Shown: positions 31,437 through 39,795, numbered from the stretch's first letter. The stretch: 64,000 nucleotides of DNA from an uncultured Eubacteriales bacterium (GCA_900549545.1 URPA01000003.1:1-64000); one strand, 5' to 3'. Numbers and translations are program-made. The notes: generated from the sequence alone by a model not told the origin.

Positions 31437-33431
31437 ATGAGCAAGCATCTTTCGCCCTCGAAAAAGATAAATTTCAGCACTGACGCTGTGAAATCCATGC
31501 TGAAAACAGGCATTTCAGCGCCCCTGTCCGACAGTGACGAGCCGGAGGACGGCGGTATTTTCTCCGCCCGGGAGCTGGGGATTGCCATCGCGGCGGGCGT
31601 GCTGCTTGTCGGGGTCTGGTCCCTGCCGACGCAGGGGTGGCTGCGCTTATGCTCATACCTCATTCCGGCGCTTCTCGCGGGCTATACCGCAATAAGGCGG
31701 GCCATTGACCAGCTTTTGAGCCGCCGGTTTTTAACGCGCGATACGCTGTGTATTCTTGTCGCCGTCATCGCCTTCTGCCTTGGCAAGGCGTCCACCGGGG
31801 CGCTTGTCATGGTGCTCTACCGCCTGCTGCGCCTTGTGGAGGCCTTTTTGACAGAGCGCGTGCGCATGGACGAGGAGGCTATATACTCGGTGCTGCCGGA
31901 AAAGGCCTGCGTCCAGAGCGGCAACGGCGTTGAGAGCGTGGACGCGAAGAGCTTCATGCCGGGGGCTGTTTTAGTGGTCGAGCCGGGAGATGTTGTTGCG
32001 CTCGACGGGGTGATAATTGACGGCGTCACCGCTTTTGACACCTCCCCTATTACCGGGGAAAAGACGCCCTTCAACGGCGCGGTGGGCTGCCCTGTTGCCG
32101 CCGGATACGTTAACCGCACCGGGGCTATCCGCGTTGAAGTCACCCGCCGGCAGCAGGATTCGCTTGCCGCGCAGATGGCGAGAAACGTCATCACCCGGGA
32201 GGGCTTTCATTCAAAGCTTGAGGGCTTCACCCTGCGCTTTACAAAGCTCTATACTCCGATTGCTTTTGTCATTGCCGTTATTCTGGCGGTCATTCCGCCC
32301 ATTTTCGGCGGCGGCTGGCTCAACTGGCTCTCGCGGGCCGGGGCGTTTTTGGTCGCCGCGTCGCCCTCGGGCCTTGCTGTCTGCGTCCGGTGCATGTACT
32401 CCGCGGGGATGCGAAGCGCCCTGCGCAGCGGCATTCTCATTGAGGGGACGCCGTTTTTGGAGGCTCTTTCCAAGGTTGATGTGCTTGTCATGTGCAAAAC
32501 CGGCATCGTCACCGACGGGCGGTATGCTGTCACCGGCGTGTTCCCGGACGGAGATTTCACCGAGCAGGAGCTTCTCTCCACCGCCGCCGAGGCCGAGCGC
32601 GGCTCAAAGCACGGCGCTGCCCGCGCCCTGCGCACCGCCGCCGGTATTTCCGACGAGGAAGATACAATAAGCATTGAGGAGCTACCCGGCAAGGGCATCA
32701 GCGCCTTTGTCCAGTCCCACCATGTGTATGTCGGCACAGCCGCGCTTCTTGAGGAGCACGGCATACGCTACACCCGCCCCAACCGGACAGGGGCCGCTGT
32801 CCACGTGGCGCTGGATAATGTCTATATGGGCCATATCACGCTCACGGACAGGGTGCGCGAGGGGTCTTTTGACGCGCTGGAGGCCGTGCGCCATATGGGC
32901 GTTACAACGCTCGTGATGCTCACGGGAGATGTGCTGTCGGTAGCCCGGCCGGTAGCGTCGAAGCTGAATTTTGACATGATACGCGCGGAGCTCTCCCCGG
33001 AGGGGAAGCTCTCCGCCGTTGAATATCTGGCCGAGAACCGCGCCGTAAACGCAACGCTTGCCTTTATCGGCAACGCGGAGACGGACAGCGATATAATGGC
33101 CAAAGCAGACCTCGGCATAGCCTTTGACGCGGCGCGGTCTGAGGATGCGCCAGAGCGCGCGGACGTGCTCATAATGTCGGACAATATCCGCCGCCTGCCC
33201 TGTGCGCTGAAAATTGCGGGGCTTACGGTCAACGGCGCGAAGCTGAGCATAGGCGTTGTGCTGGGGCTCAAAGCCGTGGTGCTGGTGCTCTCGGCGCTGG
33301 GGCTGCTGCCCATCTTCGCCGCGGCTGGCATCGAAACCGCCGCTGGGCTTTTCGCCGCGATAAATGCCCTGCGCGCCTGCGGCTTTGACAAGAAAATGGA
33401 GAGGCAGTTTATAAACAATGAACGCATATGA
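31437..33431 (+). CDS. Catalytically degenerate P-type (P1B-like) ATPase
   Basis: The 664 residues align in order with heavy-metal P-type ATPases: paired N-terminal helices, an actuator domain with PITGEKTPF (203-212), core helices, and P and N domains. Key residues are lost. DKTGT is CKTGI, so the phosphorylated Asp is Cys353. The GDGxND hinge is GNAETD (545-550). The CPC-type membrane motif is SPS (309-311), and the SEHP-like site is SKHG. LTGD (495-498) is retained. It cannot form the aspartyl phosphate, so it is probably a regulator or scaffold. It overlaps the HAD gene by 14 nt. Confidence 0.88.
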   Translation: MSKHLSPSKKINFSTDAVKSMLKTGISAPLSDSDEPEDGGIFSARELGIAIAAGVLLVGVWSLPTQGWLRLCSYLIPALLAGYTAIRRAIDQLLSRRFLTRDTLCILVAVIAFCLGKASTGALVMVLYRLLRLVEAFLTERVRMDEEAIYSVLPEKACVQSGNGVESVDAKSFMPGAVLVVEPGDVVALDGVIIDGVTAFDTSPITGEKTPFNGAVGCPVAAGYVNRTGAIRVEVTRRQQDSLAAQMARNVITREGFHSKLEGFTLRFTKLYTPIAFVIAVILAVIPPIFGGGWLNWLSRAGAFLVAASPSGLAVCVRCMYSAGMRSALRSGILIEGTPFLEALSKVDVLVMCKTGIVTDGRYAVTGVFPDGDFTEQELLSTAAEAERGSKHGAARALRTAAGISDEEDTISIEELPGKGISAFVQSHHVYVGTAALLEEHGIRYTRPNRTGAAVHVALDNVYMGHITLTDRVREGSFDALEAVRHMGVTTLVMLTGDVLSVARPVASKLNFDMIRAELSPEGKLSAVEYLAENRAVNATLAFIGNAETDSDIMAKADLGIAFDAARSEDAPERADVLIMSDNIRRLPCALKIAGLTVNGAKLSIGVVLGLKAVVLVLSALGLLPIFAAAGIETAAGLFAAINALRACGFDKKMERQFINNERI

Positions 33432-33981
33432 TTTTGACCAGACTATTTTTCAGCCGGACAGCTCCTACTGCTTTGTGATGTTCTGCCTCAAGCGGCACCC
33501 GTGGGCGCTGCTGAAAACTCTGCCGGGCGTTGCCTCCGCCGGGATCAGGCTGATGATGAAAAAGGCAAACACCAAAGCCCTGAAGGAGAAGGTTTTCGCT
33601 TTTCTTGCTGACCTTGAGGATGTGGACGGCGAGGTTTCAGCCTTCTGGCGGCAGCACCGGGCGAATGTTGAGCCGTGGTACCTGAATCAGCGCCGCGACG
33701 ATGACCTTATTATCTCCGCATCTCCGGAGTTTCTGCTCCGGCCTATCGCCGAGGAGCTGGGCTTTGGGCTTATTGCGACCGTGATGGATAAAAACACGGG
33801 CCGTATCATAGGCAAAAATTGCCACGACATGGAGAAGGTGCGCCGCTTCCGTGAGGTTTACGGCGACGCCACGCCCGAGCGGTTTTACTCCGATTCTCTT
33901 TCTGACTCCCCCATGGCGGAAATTTCCGAGAGCGCGTTTTTGGTAGATAAAGGAAAAATTTCTCCATGGCCGGAAAAATAA
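33418..33981 (+). CDS. HAD-superfamily phosphatase (subfamily IB-like)
   Basis: This 187-residue protein has the HAD motifs: YDFDQT (nucleophile Asp5, Asp7), IISASPEF (motif II), a Lys in the GKNCHDMEKV region, and YSDSLSDSPM (motif IV). Active-site residues look intact, unlike the P-type ATPase homologue it overlaps by 14 nt. Phosphoserine phosphatase-like or lipid-phosphate substrates are possible. The overlap implies translational coupling and a shared role. Confidence 0.88.
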   Translation: MNAYDFDQTIFQPDSSYCFVMFCLKRHPWALLKTLPGVASAGIRLMMKKANTKALKEKVFAFLADLEDVDGEVSAFWRQHRANVEPWYLNQRRDDDLIISASPEFLLRPIAEELGFGLIATVMDKNTGRIIGKNCHDMEKVRRFREVYGDATPERFYSDSLSDSPMAEISESAFLVDKGKISPWPEK

Positions 33982-33990
33982 ATACATTCA

Positions 33991-34017
33991 GGGCAGAGCT
34001 GCACCACAGCTCTGCCT
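33991..34017. repeat. 27-bp terminator-stem repeat, copy 1
   Basis: GGGCAGAGCTGC, ACCA, CAGCTCTGCCT: a self-complementary stem just after the HAD gene, lacking a T run. Copy 2, at 34301-34327, differs by one base. Confidence 0.8.
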
Positions 34018-34332
34018 GAGACTGTCAAAAACCTATGTTAAAATGTGAAGATTAAGAAGCAGCGGGGGTGCTCGAGGGGTAGCGAAGCGGCGGCGCGGTA
34101 GTGAATGATATGCCGGTGGCATATCAGAGCCGCGCCGTGACCGAGCCTCAGCGAGACAGGCCCACCTCGTGTACAATAACCCGCCGCAGAAAAGACCGTA
34201 TTTACGGGCTTTTCGGGCGAAGCAGCGTTTTGAATTAGTTCAAAACGCTCGGCGGTTGAAGCGGTCAAAAAAGTCCTTGTAGGACTTTTTTGACAAGCTG
34301 GGGCAGAGCTGCACCGCAGCTCTGCCTTTTTT
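34018..34332. ncRNA. Candidate structured RNA between duplicated terminator stems
   Basis: There is no plausible gene in this stretch, but it holds dense perfect stems. CGGCGCGG/CCGCGCCG (34091-34098, 34130-34137) encloses GATATGCC/GGCATATC (34107-34114, 34118-34125). AGCGTTTTGAA pairs with TTCAAAACGCT (34224-34234, 34239-34249). TCAAAAAAGTCC pairs with GGACTTTTTTGA (34265-34276, 34282-34293). GCAGCGGG (34059-34066) can pair with CCCGCCGC (34180-34187). The right boundary is a terminator followed by TTTTTT. No known RNA class was recognised and the strand is unproven. Confidence 0.45.
34301..34332 (+). terminator. 27-bp repeat copy 2 with T run (terminator)
   Basis: GGGCAGAGCTGC, ACCG, CAGCTCTGCCT followed by TTTTT makes a complete rho-independent terminator on the plus strand. 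Confidence 0.8.
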
Positions 34333-34376
34333 ATACTTGTTGATACAAATTTCAAATATTGTAGCAGGGGCTATTA

Positions 34377-34405
34377 TTGAAAAATACCGGAATGTGTGGT
34401 ATACT
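34377..34405 (+). promoter_or_regulatory. Promoter for the iron-sulfur flavoprotein and hypA
   Basis: TTGAAA (34377-34382) and TATACT (34400-34405) are 17 bp apart, 43 bp before the ATG at 34448, with AGAGGTG as ribosome-binding site. Confidence 0.75.
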
Positions 34406-34447
34406 TGCCAAAAAAGCAACAAATTTTAATAACAGAGGTGCAAAAGA

Positions 34448-37132
34448 ATGGAAAAACGCCCCAATATTCTCAAACTCGCGTCGAAGGTCTGTCTTGAGGG
34501 TCTGACCTACACCGGTGTCACCTACAATGACCCCGAGTATAAGATTCTTGAGCCCATCGTTGATGACGATATGTGCTTTGTCATGATGCACATGCGTCTC
34601 GAAACCCCCCGCACTGTGGAGGACATCGCCCGCCGCTGCAAAAAGAGCGTGGAGTACACCCAGGAGCAGCTTGATAAGCTGGTCGATACCGGCGTTATCC
34701 GTGTCCGTTATCTCGACGGTGAGCCCGGATATCTCTACCCCATCTGGGTTCCCGGCATTATGGAAGGCGTGCTGAGCAAGAAAGAGCAGTGCGAGAAGTA
34801 CCCCGTGCTTGCCGAGTGCTTTGAGGAGTACACCCGCCGCCGCACCGCTCCCCTTGTGCCTATGATGGGCCGCGGCATGTCCATGATGCGCGTCATGCCC
34901 GTTGAGAGCGCTATCGAGAACAATTCCCGCACCGCAAGCTATGATGAGCTGTCCACCCTGATTGAAAAGGCCACCGCCATCTCCGTCGGCCCCTGCTCCT
35001 GCCGCCGTACCCGCCGCATCATGGGCGAGGGCTGCGGCCATCTTGAAGAGGATATGTGCATGTACCTCAACGACAATGCCATTCACTTCTCCAAGACCGG
35101 CGAGCACAGGCTTATCGACAAGGCAGAGGCCTATGAGATTCTCAAGCGCGCCGAGGATAACGGCCTTGTCCACGAGATAAACCAGGCCCCCGGTTTTGAG
35201 GATGCCTCCGCCATCTGCAACTGCTGCTCCTGCTCCTGCCTGTCCCTGCGCTTCGCGGCAATGTTCCGCCGCCCGGACGGTATGCGCTCGAACTACAAGG
35301 CAGTTATCGACAAAAATAATTGCGTGGCATGCGGTCAGTGCGTTGAAAACTGCCAGACCAACGCCCTCAAGCTCGGTCAGAAGCTGTGCGAGATCATCCC
35401 CGACGAGAAGGACGATCCGTACATCGACGTCAAGACCAGCCTGATGGACAAGTCCACATACAATTACGACTACCGCACCACCCGCAGCGACGTGGTCGAG
35501 AGCGGCACATCCCCCTGCAAGGCCGCCTGCCCCGCCCATATCCCCGTGCAGGGCTACATAAAGCTCGCCTCTCAGGGCAGATACACCGAGGCTCTTGAGC
35601 TCATTAAGAAGGAGAACCCCTTCCCCGCCGTCTGCGGCCGCATCTGCAACAAGGCCTGCGAGGATGCCTGCACCCGCGCCAAGCTCGACTCCGCCGTCGC
35701 TATCGACGATATCAAGAAGTTCATCGCCGAGAAGGACCTCAACGCCGAGACCCGCTTCGTTCCCAAGATGCTCAACCAGATTGGCAGACCCTATCCGGAG
35801 AAGATTGCCGTCATCGGTGCCGGCCCCGCCGGTATGAGCTGCGCCTACTATCTGGCCGTCAAGGGCTACCCCGTGACCGTTTTCGAGAAGGAAAAGGTCC
35901 TCGGCGGTATGCTCACCATGGGCATCCCCTCCTTCCGTCTTGATAAGGCCGTTGTCAATGCTGAGATCGACATTCTGCGCGAGATCGGCGTTGAGTTCAA
36001 GACCGGCGTCGAGATTGGCAAGGATGTCACCCTCGCCCAGCTGCGCGAGCAGGGCTACAAGGCCTTCTATCTCGCCATCGGCGCTTCCCGCGGCACCGCC
36101 GTCGGCTGCCCGGGCGATGATCTCCCCGGCGTTTACACCGGCATCGACTTCCTGCGCGAGGTCAACACCGGCAATAAGCCCGAGCTTGGCGACTCCGTGG
36201 CCGTTATCGGCGGCGGCAACGTCGCCATCGACGTGGCCCGCAGCGCCGTGCGTCTTGGCGCGAAGGACGTCACCCTCATCTACCGCCGCGGCAGAGACGA
36301 GATGCCCGCCGCCGACGATGAGGTCGCCGAGGCTGAGGAAGAGGGCGTGAAGCTGCGCTTCCTGTCCGCTCCCGTTGAGATTCTGGGTGACGGCAAGGTC
36401 AGCTCGATAAAGCTTGAGCTTATGAAGCTTGGCGAGCCTGACGAGAAGGGCCGCCGCAAGCCCGTCGGCACCGGCGAGTTTGAGACTATCCCCGTCACCG
36501 CCGTTATCTCCGCTATCGGTCAGAAGATAGATATGTGCGGCATTGACAATGGCACCGGTATGCAGTTTGCGCGCAACGGCGCAGTTCTGGCTGACTCTGT
36601 CACCTATCAGACCGGCGAGAGCGATGTGTTCGCGGGCGGCGATGTCGTCACCGGCCCGAGCTTCGCTATCGATGCGATTGCCGCCGGTAAGGAGGGCGCC
36701 ATCTCCATCCACCGCTATGTCCACCAGCACACGCTGACCCTCGGCCGCGACCGCAGGGACTACAAGGCTCTTGATAAGTCCAATGTGGCTCTGGCCCTCA
36801 ACAGCTTTGACAACGCCCCGCGTCAGAAGGCCGCCTCCGCCAGCGTTGAGGAAGCGAAGAAGACCTTCGCCGATCTGCGCGGCACCCTCACCGAGGAGCA
36901 GATAAAGAAGGAAGCCGACCGCTGCCTCGGCTGCGGCGCTGTGACTATCGACGAGTACATGTGCATCGGCTGCGGCATCTGCACCACCAAGTGCAAGTTT
37001 GACGCTATCCGCCTCGAGAAGGTCAGCGATTATAAGGCTGAGTCCTACTTCAAGCTTCTTGGCAACATTGCCGGCCATGTTCCCACGGCTGTCAGCAAGG
37101 TGGTTGCCAACAAGATAAGCTTCCGCAAGTGA
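34448..37132 (+). CDS. Multi-iron-sulfur GltD/NfnB-like FAD-dependent oxidoreductase
   Basis: An 894-residue cytoplasmic flavoprotein. Residues 1-110 include a winged-helix-like stretch (TVEDIARRCKKSVEYTQEQL). Residues 181-265 are Cys-rich (GPCSCRRT, CNCCSCSC). A 4Fe-4S ferredoxin motif lies at 292-306 (CVACGQCVENCQTN). A GltD-type region follows with N-terminal clusters at 357-408, FAD site IGAGPAGMSCAYYL, NADPH site VIGGGNVAIDVARSA and IYRRGRDEMPA. A C-terminal ferredoxin motif (CIGCGICTTKCKFDA) ends it. Codons end mostly in C, suggesting high expression. NADPH-ferredoxin electron transfer is likely. hypA follows by 16 nt. Confidence 0.88.
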   Translation: MEKRPNILKLASKVCLEGLTYTGVTYNDPEYKILEPIVDDDMCFVMMHMRLETPRTVEDIARRCKKSVEYTQEQLDKLVDTGVIRVRYLDGEPGYLYPIWVPGIMEGVLSKKEQCEKYPVLAECFEEYTRRRTAPLVPMMGRGMSMMRVMPVESAIENNSRTASYDELSTLIEKATAISVGPCSCRRTRRIMGEGCGHLEEDMCMYLNDNAIHFSKTGEHRLIDKAEAYEILKRAEDNGLVHEINQAPGFEDASAICNCCSCSCLSLRFAAMFRRPDGMRSNYKAVIDKNNCVACGQCVENCQTNALKLGQKLCEIIPDEKDDPYIDVKTSLMDKSTYNYDYRTTRSDVVESGTSPCKAACPAHIPVQGYIKLASQGRYTEALELIKKENPFPAVCGRICNKACEDACTRAKLDSAVAIDDIKKFIAEKDLNAETRFVPKMLNQIGRPYPEKIAVIGAGPAGMSCAYYLAVKGYPVTVFEKEKVLGGMLTMGIPSFRLDKAVVNAEIDILREIGVEFKTGVEIGKDVTLAQLREQGYKAFYLAIGASRGTAVGCPGDDLPGVYTGIDFLREVNTGNKPELGDSVAVIGGGNVAIDVARSAVRLGAKDVTLIYRRGRDEMPAADDEVAEAEEEGVKLRFLSAPVEILGDGKVSSIKLELMKLGEPDEKGRRKPVGTGEFETIPVTAVISAIGQKIDMCGIDNGTGMQFARNGAVLADSVTYQTGESDVFAGGDVVTGPSFAIDAIAAGKEGAISIHRYVHQHTLTLGRDRRDYKALDKSNVALALNSFDNAPRQKAASASVEEAKKTFADLRGTLTEEQIKKEADRCLGCGAVTIDEYMCIGCGICTTKCKFDAIRLEKVSDYKAESYFKLLGNIAGHVPTAVSKVVANKISFRK

Positions 37133-37148
37133 GGTCCGGTGTCAGAAA

Positions 37149-37499
37149 ATGCATGAGATTGGCATAGTCAGAAGCATGTGCAAAACCGTTCTCGATTACG
37201 CAGCCGAGCAGAATGTCCACAAGATAAGCGAGATCGTATGCGAGGTTGGTGAGCTGTCTCTGGTTATCCCGGAGTATGTCGAAAAGCTCTACCCCGCGGT
37301 AATTGAGGGGACGATGCTTGAAAACACCAAGCTCATCCTTGAGCCTGTCCCCGGCCTCGCCGAGTGCGACGACTGCGACGAGATATTCAACGTTGTCGAG
37401 AACAAGGGCTACTGCCCCAACTGCGGCAGCTTCGATAAGACAGTCCTCAGCGGCGCGGAATTCAGCATCAAGGAAATCCACGTGCCGGAGGAAAAATAA
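37149..37499 (+). CDS. hypA: HypA-like nickel metallochaperone
   Basis: HypA delivers nickel to [NiFe] hydrogenase during maturation. The 116 residues begin MHEIGIV with the nickel-binding MHE motif. GELSLVIPEYVEKLYPAVIEGT is typical, and the zinc site is CDDC plus CPNC. No hydrogenase or hypB-F lies in the window. Its linkage to the iron-sulfur flavoprotein, 16 nt upstream, suggests a shared pathway or an alternative client. Confidence 0.88.
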   Translation: MHEIGIVRSMCKTVLDYAAEQNVHKISEIVCEVGELSLVIPEYVEKLYPAVIEGTMLENTKLILEPVPGLAECDDCDEIFNVVENKGYCPNCGSFDKTVLSGAEFSIKEIHVPEEK

Positions 37500-37510
37500 A
37501 ACACGCAAAA

Positions 37511-37543
37511 CAGGGGTTCGGTTCGCCGGGCCCCTGAATTTTT
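37511..37543 (+). terminator. Probable terminator after hypA
   Basis: CAGGGG (37511-37516) and CCCCTG (37531-37536) bracket a 14-nt loop and are followed by AATTTTTC. Confidence 0.55.
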
Positions 37544-37617
37544 CTATTTGGGCAATGATTTGTTCATAAAGCGGTGGTATAATATCTTCGTATTCTGCGA
37601 AAGGACAAATTTTTGCT

Positions 37618-38943
37618 ATGAAAAAGACAAGAAAGCTTATTGCGGCAGTTTTAGCGCTGCTGCTTATACCGGCGTTGTGCGCCTGTGAGGAGCTGGACTC
37701 TATACGCAGTCAGCTCCCCGATCCCCCGAAGGTGGACGAATCCCCCGCCCCCACCGAGGAAGTCAGCGAGCCTGTGGAGTCTGAGCCGGTTGAATCCGAA
37801 GCTCCCGAGACGCCCGCTGCGCCGGATGCTGACGGGACGCAGGTTTTTGTCAGCTTCACCGCCGACACCAAGGAGAGCTACGACCCGCAAAACGGGACCG
37901 AGCTTATTCTCACCTTCTCAAGCGTTGTGCCGAAGGTGAACATTGTCGGGTCTGACGGAGCGGCCGCCGAGAAGATAAACACCGCCCTCGGCCTTATCGA
38001 GGAGACCTATTACACCGGCAATGATTACGGCTACGGCACCGCCACCGGCTATAATATGATGCTTGAGCTTGCCGAGGATAACTATTCCTATGTTGTGGGC
38101 AGCGGTCTTGCGGGCGTGTCATTGCAGCTTTCCGCATCGCGCACGGTGTCCGTCTCCCGCGCGGACGGGGCGGTCATCAGCCTGCTGTATAACGACTATG
38201 AGTTCACCGGCGGCGCGCACGGCAATTACGGCACGCGCAGCTTTGTGTTCGACACCCGGACCGGTGAGCTGCTGACGCTTGACAGCCTCTCCTCCGACCC
38301 CGCCGCGCTCAAGGAAGTGCTGCTGACGAAGATGCAGGCCGCCGTTGAGGAGGATAAGGACGGGTATTACTCCAACCATATCGACCCGAGTCTTGACCTC
38401 ACCTCCGCACTCCCCGCTCTGCTGCGTGAGGGCTCCTGGGACCTCGGTGATGACGGGCTTGAGATTTTCTCCAGCCTCTATGAGCTTGGCCCCTATGCCG
38501 CCGGCATAACCGAGTTCACTATCCCCTATTCTGAGCTTACAAACGTCCTCGACAGCAAGTGGATTCCCGCCGCGAAGAGCGGTGACGGAACGCTCAGCAT
38601 AAGCCCCATCGACGCTGTGGACGACGGGACAGTTCAGATTGTCGGCAAGGTGACGCTGGACGCCGAGGGTCAGGAATACTGCCTCAGGGCCGATGGCGCG
38701 GTATACGATGTGACCATATCCTCCGGGATGTACTCCGAGCAGTTTTATAAGAACATGGACCTCTGGTACGCAAACCTCATCTCTGACAGCGCCGTTCAGC
38801 TCCAGCTCACACTGCCGGAGGGCCTGCCAAATCTGATGATAAGCTACCGCGATTCCGCCGGTGAAAGCCATGAGCTGTTCATAACCGGCAGCGAGGGCAA
38901 CATCCAGCTTACAGACCCCACCGGTGTGCAGGCAGTGGGTTAA
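37618..38943 (+). CDS. Lipoprotein with DUF3298/RsiV-like domain
   Basis: The 441 residues begin with a lipoprotein signal ending PALCAC, so the mature protein should be anchored by Cys at about residue 23 on the outer face of the membrane. An acidic, proline-rich linker follows (about 25-75). The body has FTGGAHGNYGTRSFVFDTRTGELL, the block of DUF3298/DUF4163 proteins such as RsiV and PdaC. Binding of lysozyme or a glycan is possible but untested. An extended -10 (TGGTATAAT, ending 37583) lies upstream. It stands alone before rplU. Confidence 0.8.
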   Translation: MKKTRKLIAAVLALLLIPALCACEELDSIRSQLPDPPKVDESPAPTEEVSEPVESEPVESEAPETPAAPDADGTQVFVSFTADTKESYDPQNGTELILTFSSVVPKVNIVGSDGAAAEKINTALGLIEETYYTGNDYGYGTATGYNMMLELAEDNYSYVVGSGLAGVSLQLSASRTVSVSRADGAVISLLYNDYEFTGGAHGNYGTRSFVFDTRTGELLTLDSLSSDPAALKEVLLTKMQAAVEEDKDGYYSNHIDPSLDLTSALPALLREGSWDLGDDGLEIFSSLYELGPYAAGITEFTIPYSELTNVLDSKWIPAAKSGDGTLSISPIDAVDDGTVQIVGKVTLDAEGQEYCLRADGAVYDVTISSGMYSEQFYKNMDLWYANLISDSAVQLQLTLPEGLPNLMISYRDSAGESHELFITGSEGNIQLTDPTGVQAVG

Positions 38944-38978
38944 ACGCCGGAAAATACACGGAAAATCGAATTTTTTAG

Positions 38979-39007
38979 TTGACATTACCCCTTCGGTGTG
39001 GTACACT
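38979..39007 (+). promoter_or_regulatory. Promoter of rplU-rpmA
   Basis: TTGACA (38979-38984) and TACACT (39002-39007) are 17 bp apart, 84 bp before rplU. Confidence 0.75.
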
Positions 39008-39009
39008 CT

Positions 39010-39090
39010 ATAGGCCGCATTGAAGGGGTAATTAAGTCGAGGTATGCCCTCCACCCCCAGAGCGAGTCCTGAAAAGAGGGAGGAAATTCC
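39010..39090 (+). promoter_or_regulatory. Likely L21 leader (ribosomal protein autoregulatory 5' UTR)
   Basis: An 80-nt leader precedes rplU, where Gram-positive bacteria carry the structured L21 leader. GGTATGCCCTCCACCCCCAG and GAGGGAGGAA allow pairing with the ribosome-binding site. The assignment is by position and partial structure. Confidence 0.5.
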
Positions 39091-39405
39091 ATGAAGCATG
39101 CTATAATTGTTACCGGCGGCAAGCAGTATCGCGTTGCCGAGGGCGATGTGGTTTTCATCGAGAAGCTCGATGTGGCCGCGGGTGAGTCTGTCAAGTTTGA
39201 CCAGGTTCTTGCCGTTATCGACGGTGAGAATGCCACTTTTGGCGCTCCTGTCATTGAAGGCGCTTGCGTCACCGCCAATGTCGTCAAGAGCGGCAGAGGC
39301 GCAAAGGTTCGCGTCTACAAGATGAAGCCCAAAAAGGGTTATCGCAGAACTCAGGGTCACAGACAGCCTTATACCAAGGTTCAGATTGAGACCATCAACG
39401 CCTGA
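39091..39405 (+). CDS. rplU: 50S ribosomal protein L21
   Basis: The 104-residue protein has the L21 signature KQYRVAEGDVVFIEKL and KPKKGYRRTQGHRQPYT. It binds 23S rRNA in the large subunit. A GAGGGAGGAA site precedes the ATG. It is followed by rpmA after 40 bp, without the prp (ysxB) protease gene that commonly sits between them in Firmicutes. Confidence 0.98.
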   Translation: MKHAIIVTGGKQYRVAEGDVVFIEKLDVAAGESVKFDQVLAVIDGENATFGAPVIEGACVTANVVKSGRGAKVRVYKMKPKKGYRRTQGHRQPYTKVQIETINA

Positions 39406-39445
39406 TTCCAGCAACCGATTTACTACTAATGGAGGTGTAACCTGA

Positions 39446-39709
39446 ATGGCACATAAAAAAGGTATGGGTTCTACCAAGAACGGCCGCGACAGTGAGTCTA
39501 AGCGTCTTGGTGCCAAGAGAGCCGATGGGCAGTTTGTCCTCGCCGGCAATATCCTTGTCAGACAGCGCGGAACCAAGATCCACCCCGGTACCAACGTGGG
39601 CAAGGGCAAGGATGATACCCTGTTCGCTCTGGTTGACGGGACTGTCAAGTTCGAGCGCATGGGCAAGGACCGCAAGAAAGTCTCCGTTTATGAGGAGCTC
39701 GCCCAGTAA
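39446..39709 (+). CDS. rpmA: 50S ribosomal protein L27
   Basis: The 87 residues start MAHKKGMGSTKNGRDSESKR, so the basic N-terminus reaching the peptidyl-transferase centre begins at once. There is no Firmicutes-type N-terminal extension with an LxxFFA cleavage site for Prp. TNVGKGKDDTLFALVDG is the L27 core. GGAGGTG precedes the ATG. Confidence 0.98.
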   Translation: MAHKKGMGSTKNGRDSESKRLGAKRADGQFVLAGNILVRQRGTKIHPGTNVGKGKDDTLFALVDGTVKFERMGKDRKKVSVYEELAQ

Positions 39710-39719
39710 TTGCTGCTTA

Positions 39720-39746
39720 AAGGCCGGACGCTTTGTCCGGCCTTTT
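39720..39746 (+). terminator. Rho-independent terminator after rpmA
   Basis: AAGGCCGGAC (39720-39729) and GTCCGGCCTT (39735-39744) with following T residues. Confidence 0.85.
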
Positions 39747-39795
39747 CTCATAAAAAGGCTTAAGCCATTTTATGAAAGAGCTTCACTTCAATCGC

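Noticed and set aside
31437..33431. Possibility that the P-type ATPase homologue is a pseudogene
   Set aside because: The frame is uninterrupted over 664 codons, has a promoter, and is translationally coupled to a healthy HAD gene. Only catalytic motifs are changed.
33991..34327. Insertion sequence flanked by 27-bp direct repeats
   Set aside because: There is no transposase and the repeats are themselves terminator stems. A non-coding element remains possible, so it is listed as a finding, not a mobile element.
34018..34332. tmRNA, RNase P RNA or SRP RNA in the hairpin-rich gap
   Set aside because: I could not find tRNA-like ends, the conserved RNase P core sequences, or the SRP GGAAGCAGC-type loop in the right context.
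34352..37078. A very long open frame (about 900 codons) on the minus strand opposite the iron-sulfur flavoprotein
   Set aside because: It is antisense to a protein with unmistakable cofactor motifs, is composed of low-complexity Ala/Gly/Leu/Asp/His-rich sequence, and arises from the C-ending codon bias of the real gene.
38119..39675. Long minus-strand open frame spanning the lipoprotein, rplU and rpmA
   Set aside because: It crosses three well-supported plus-strand genes and their intergenic control signals, and shows no recognisable domain.
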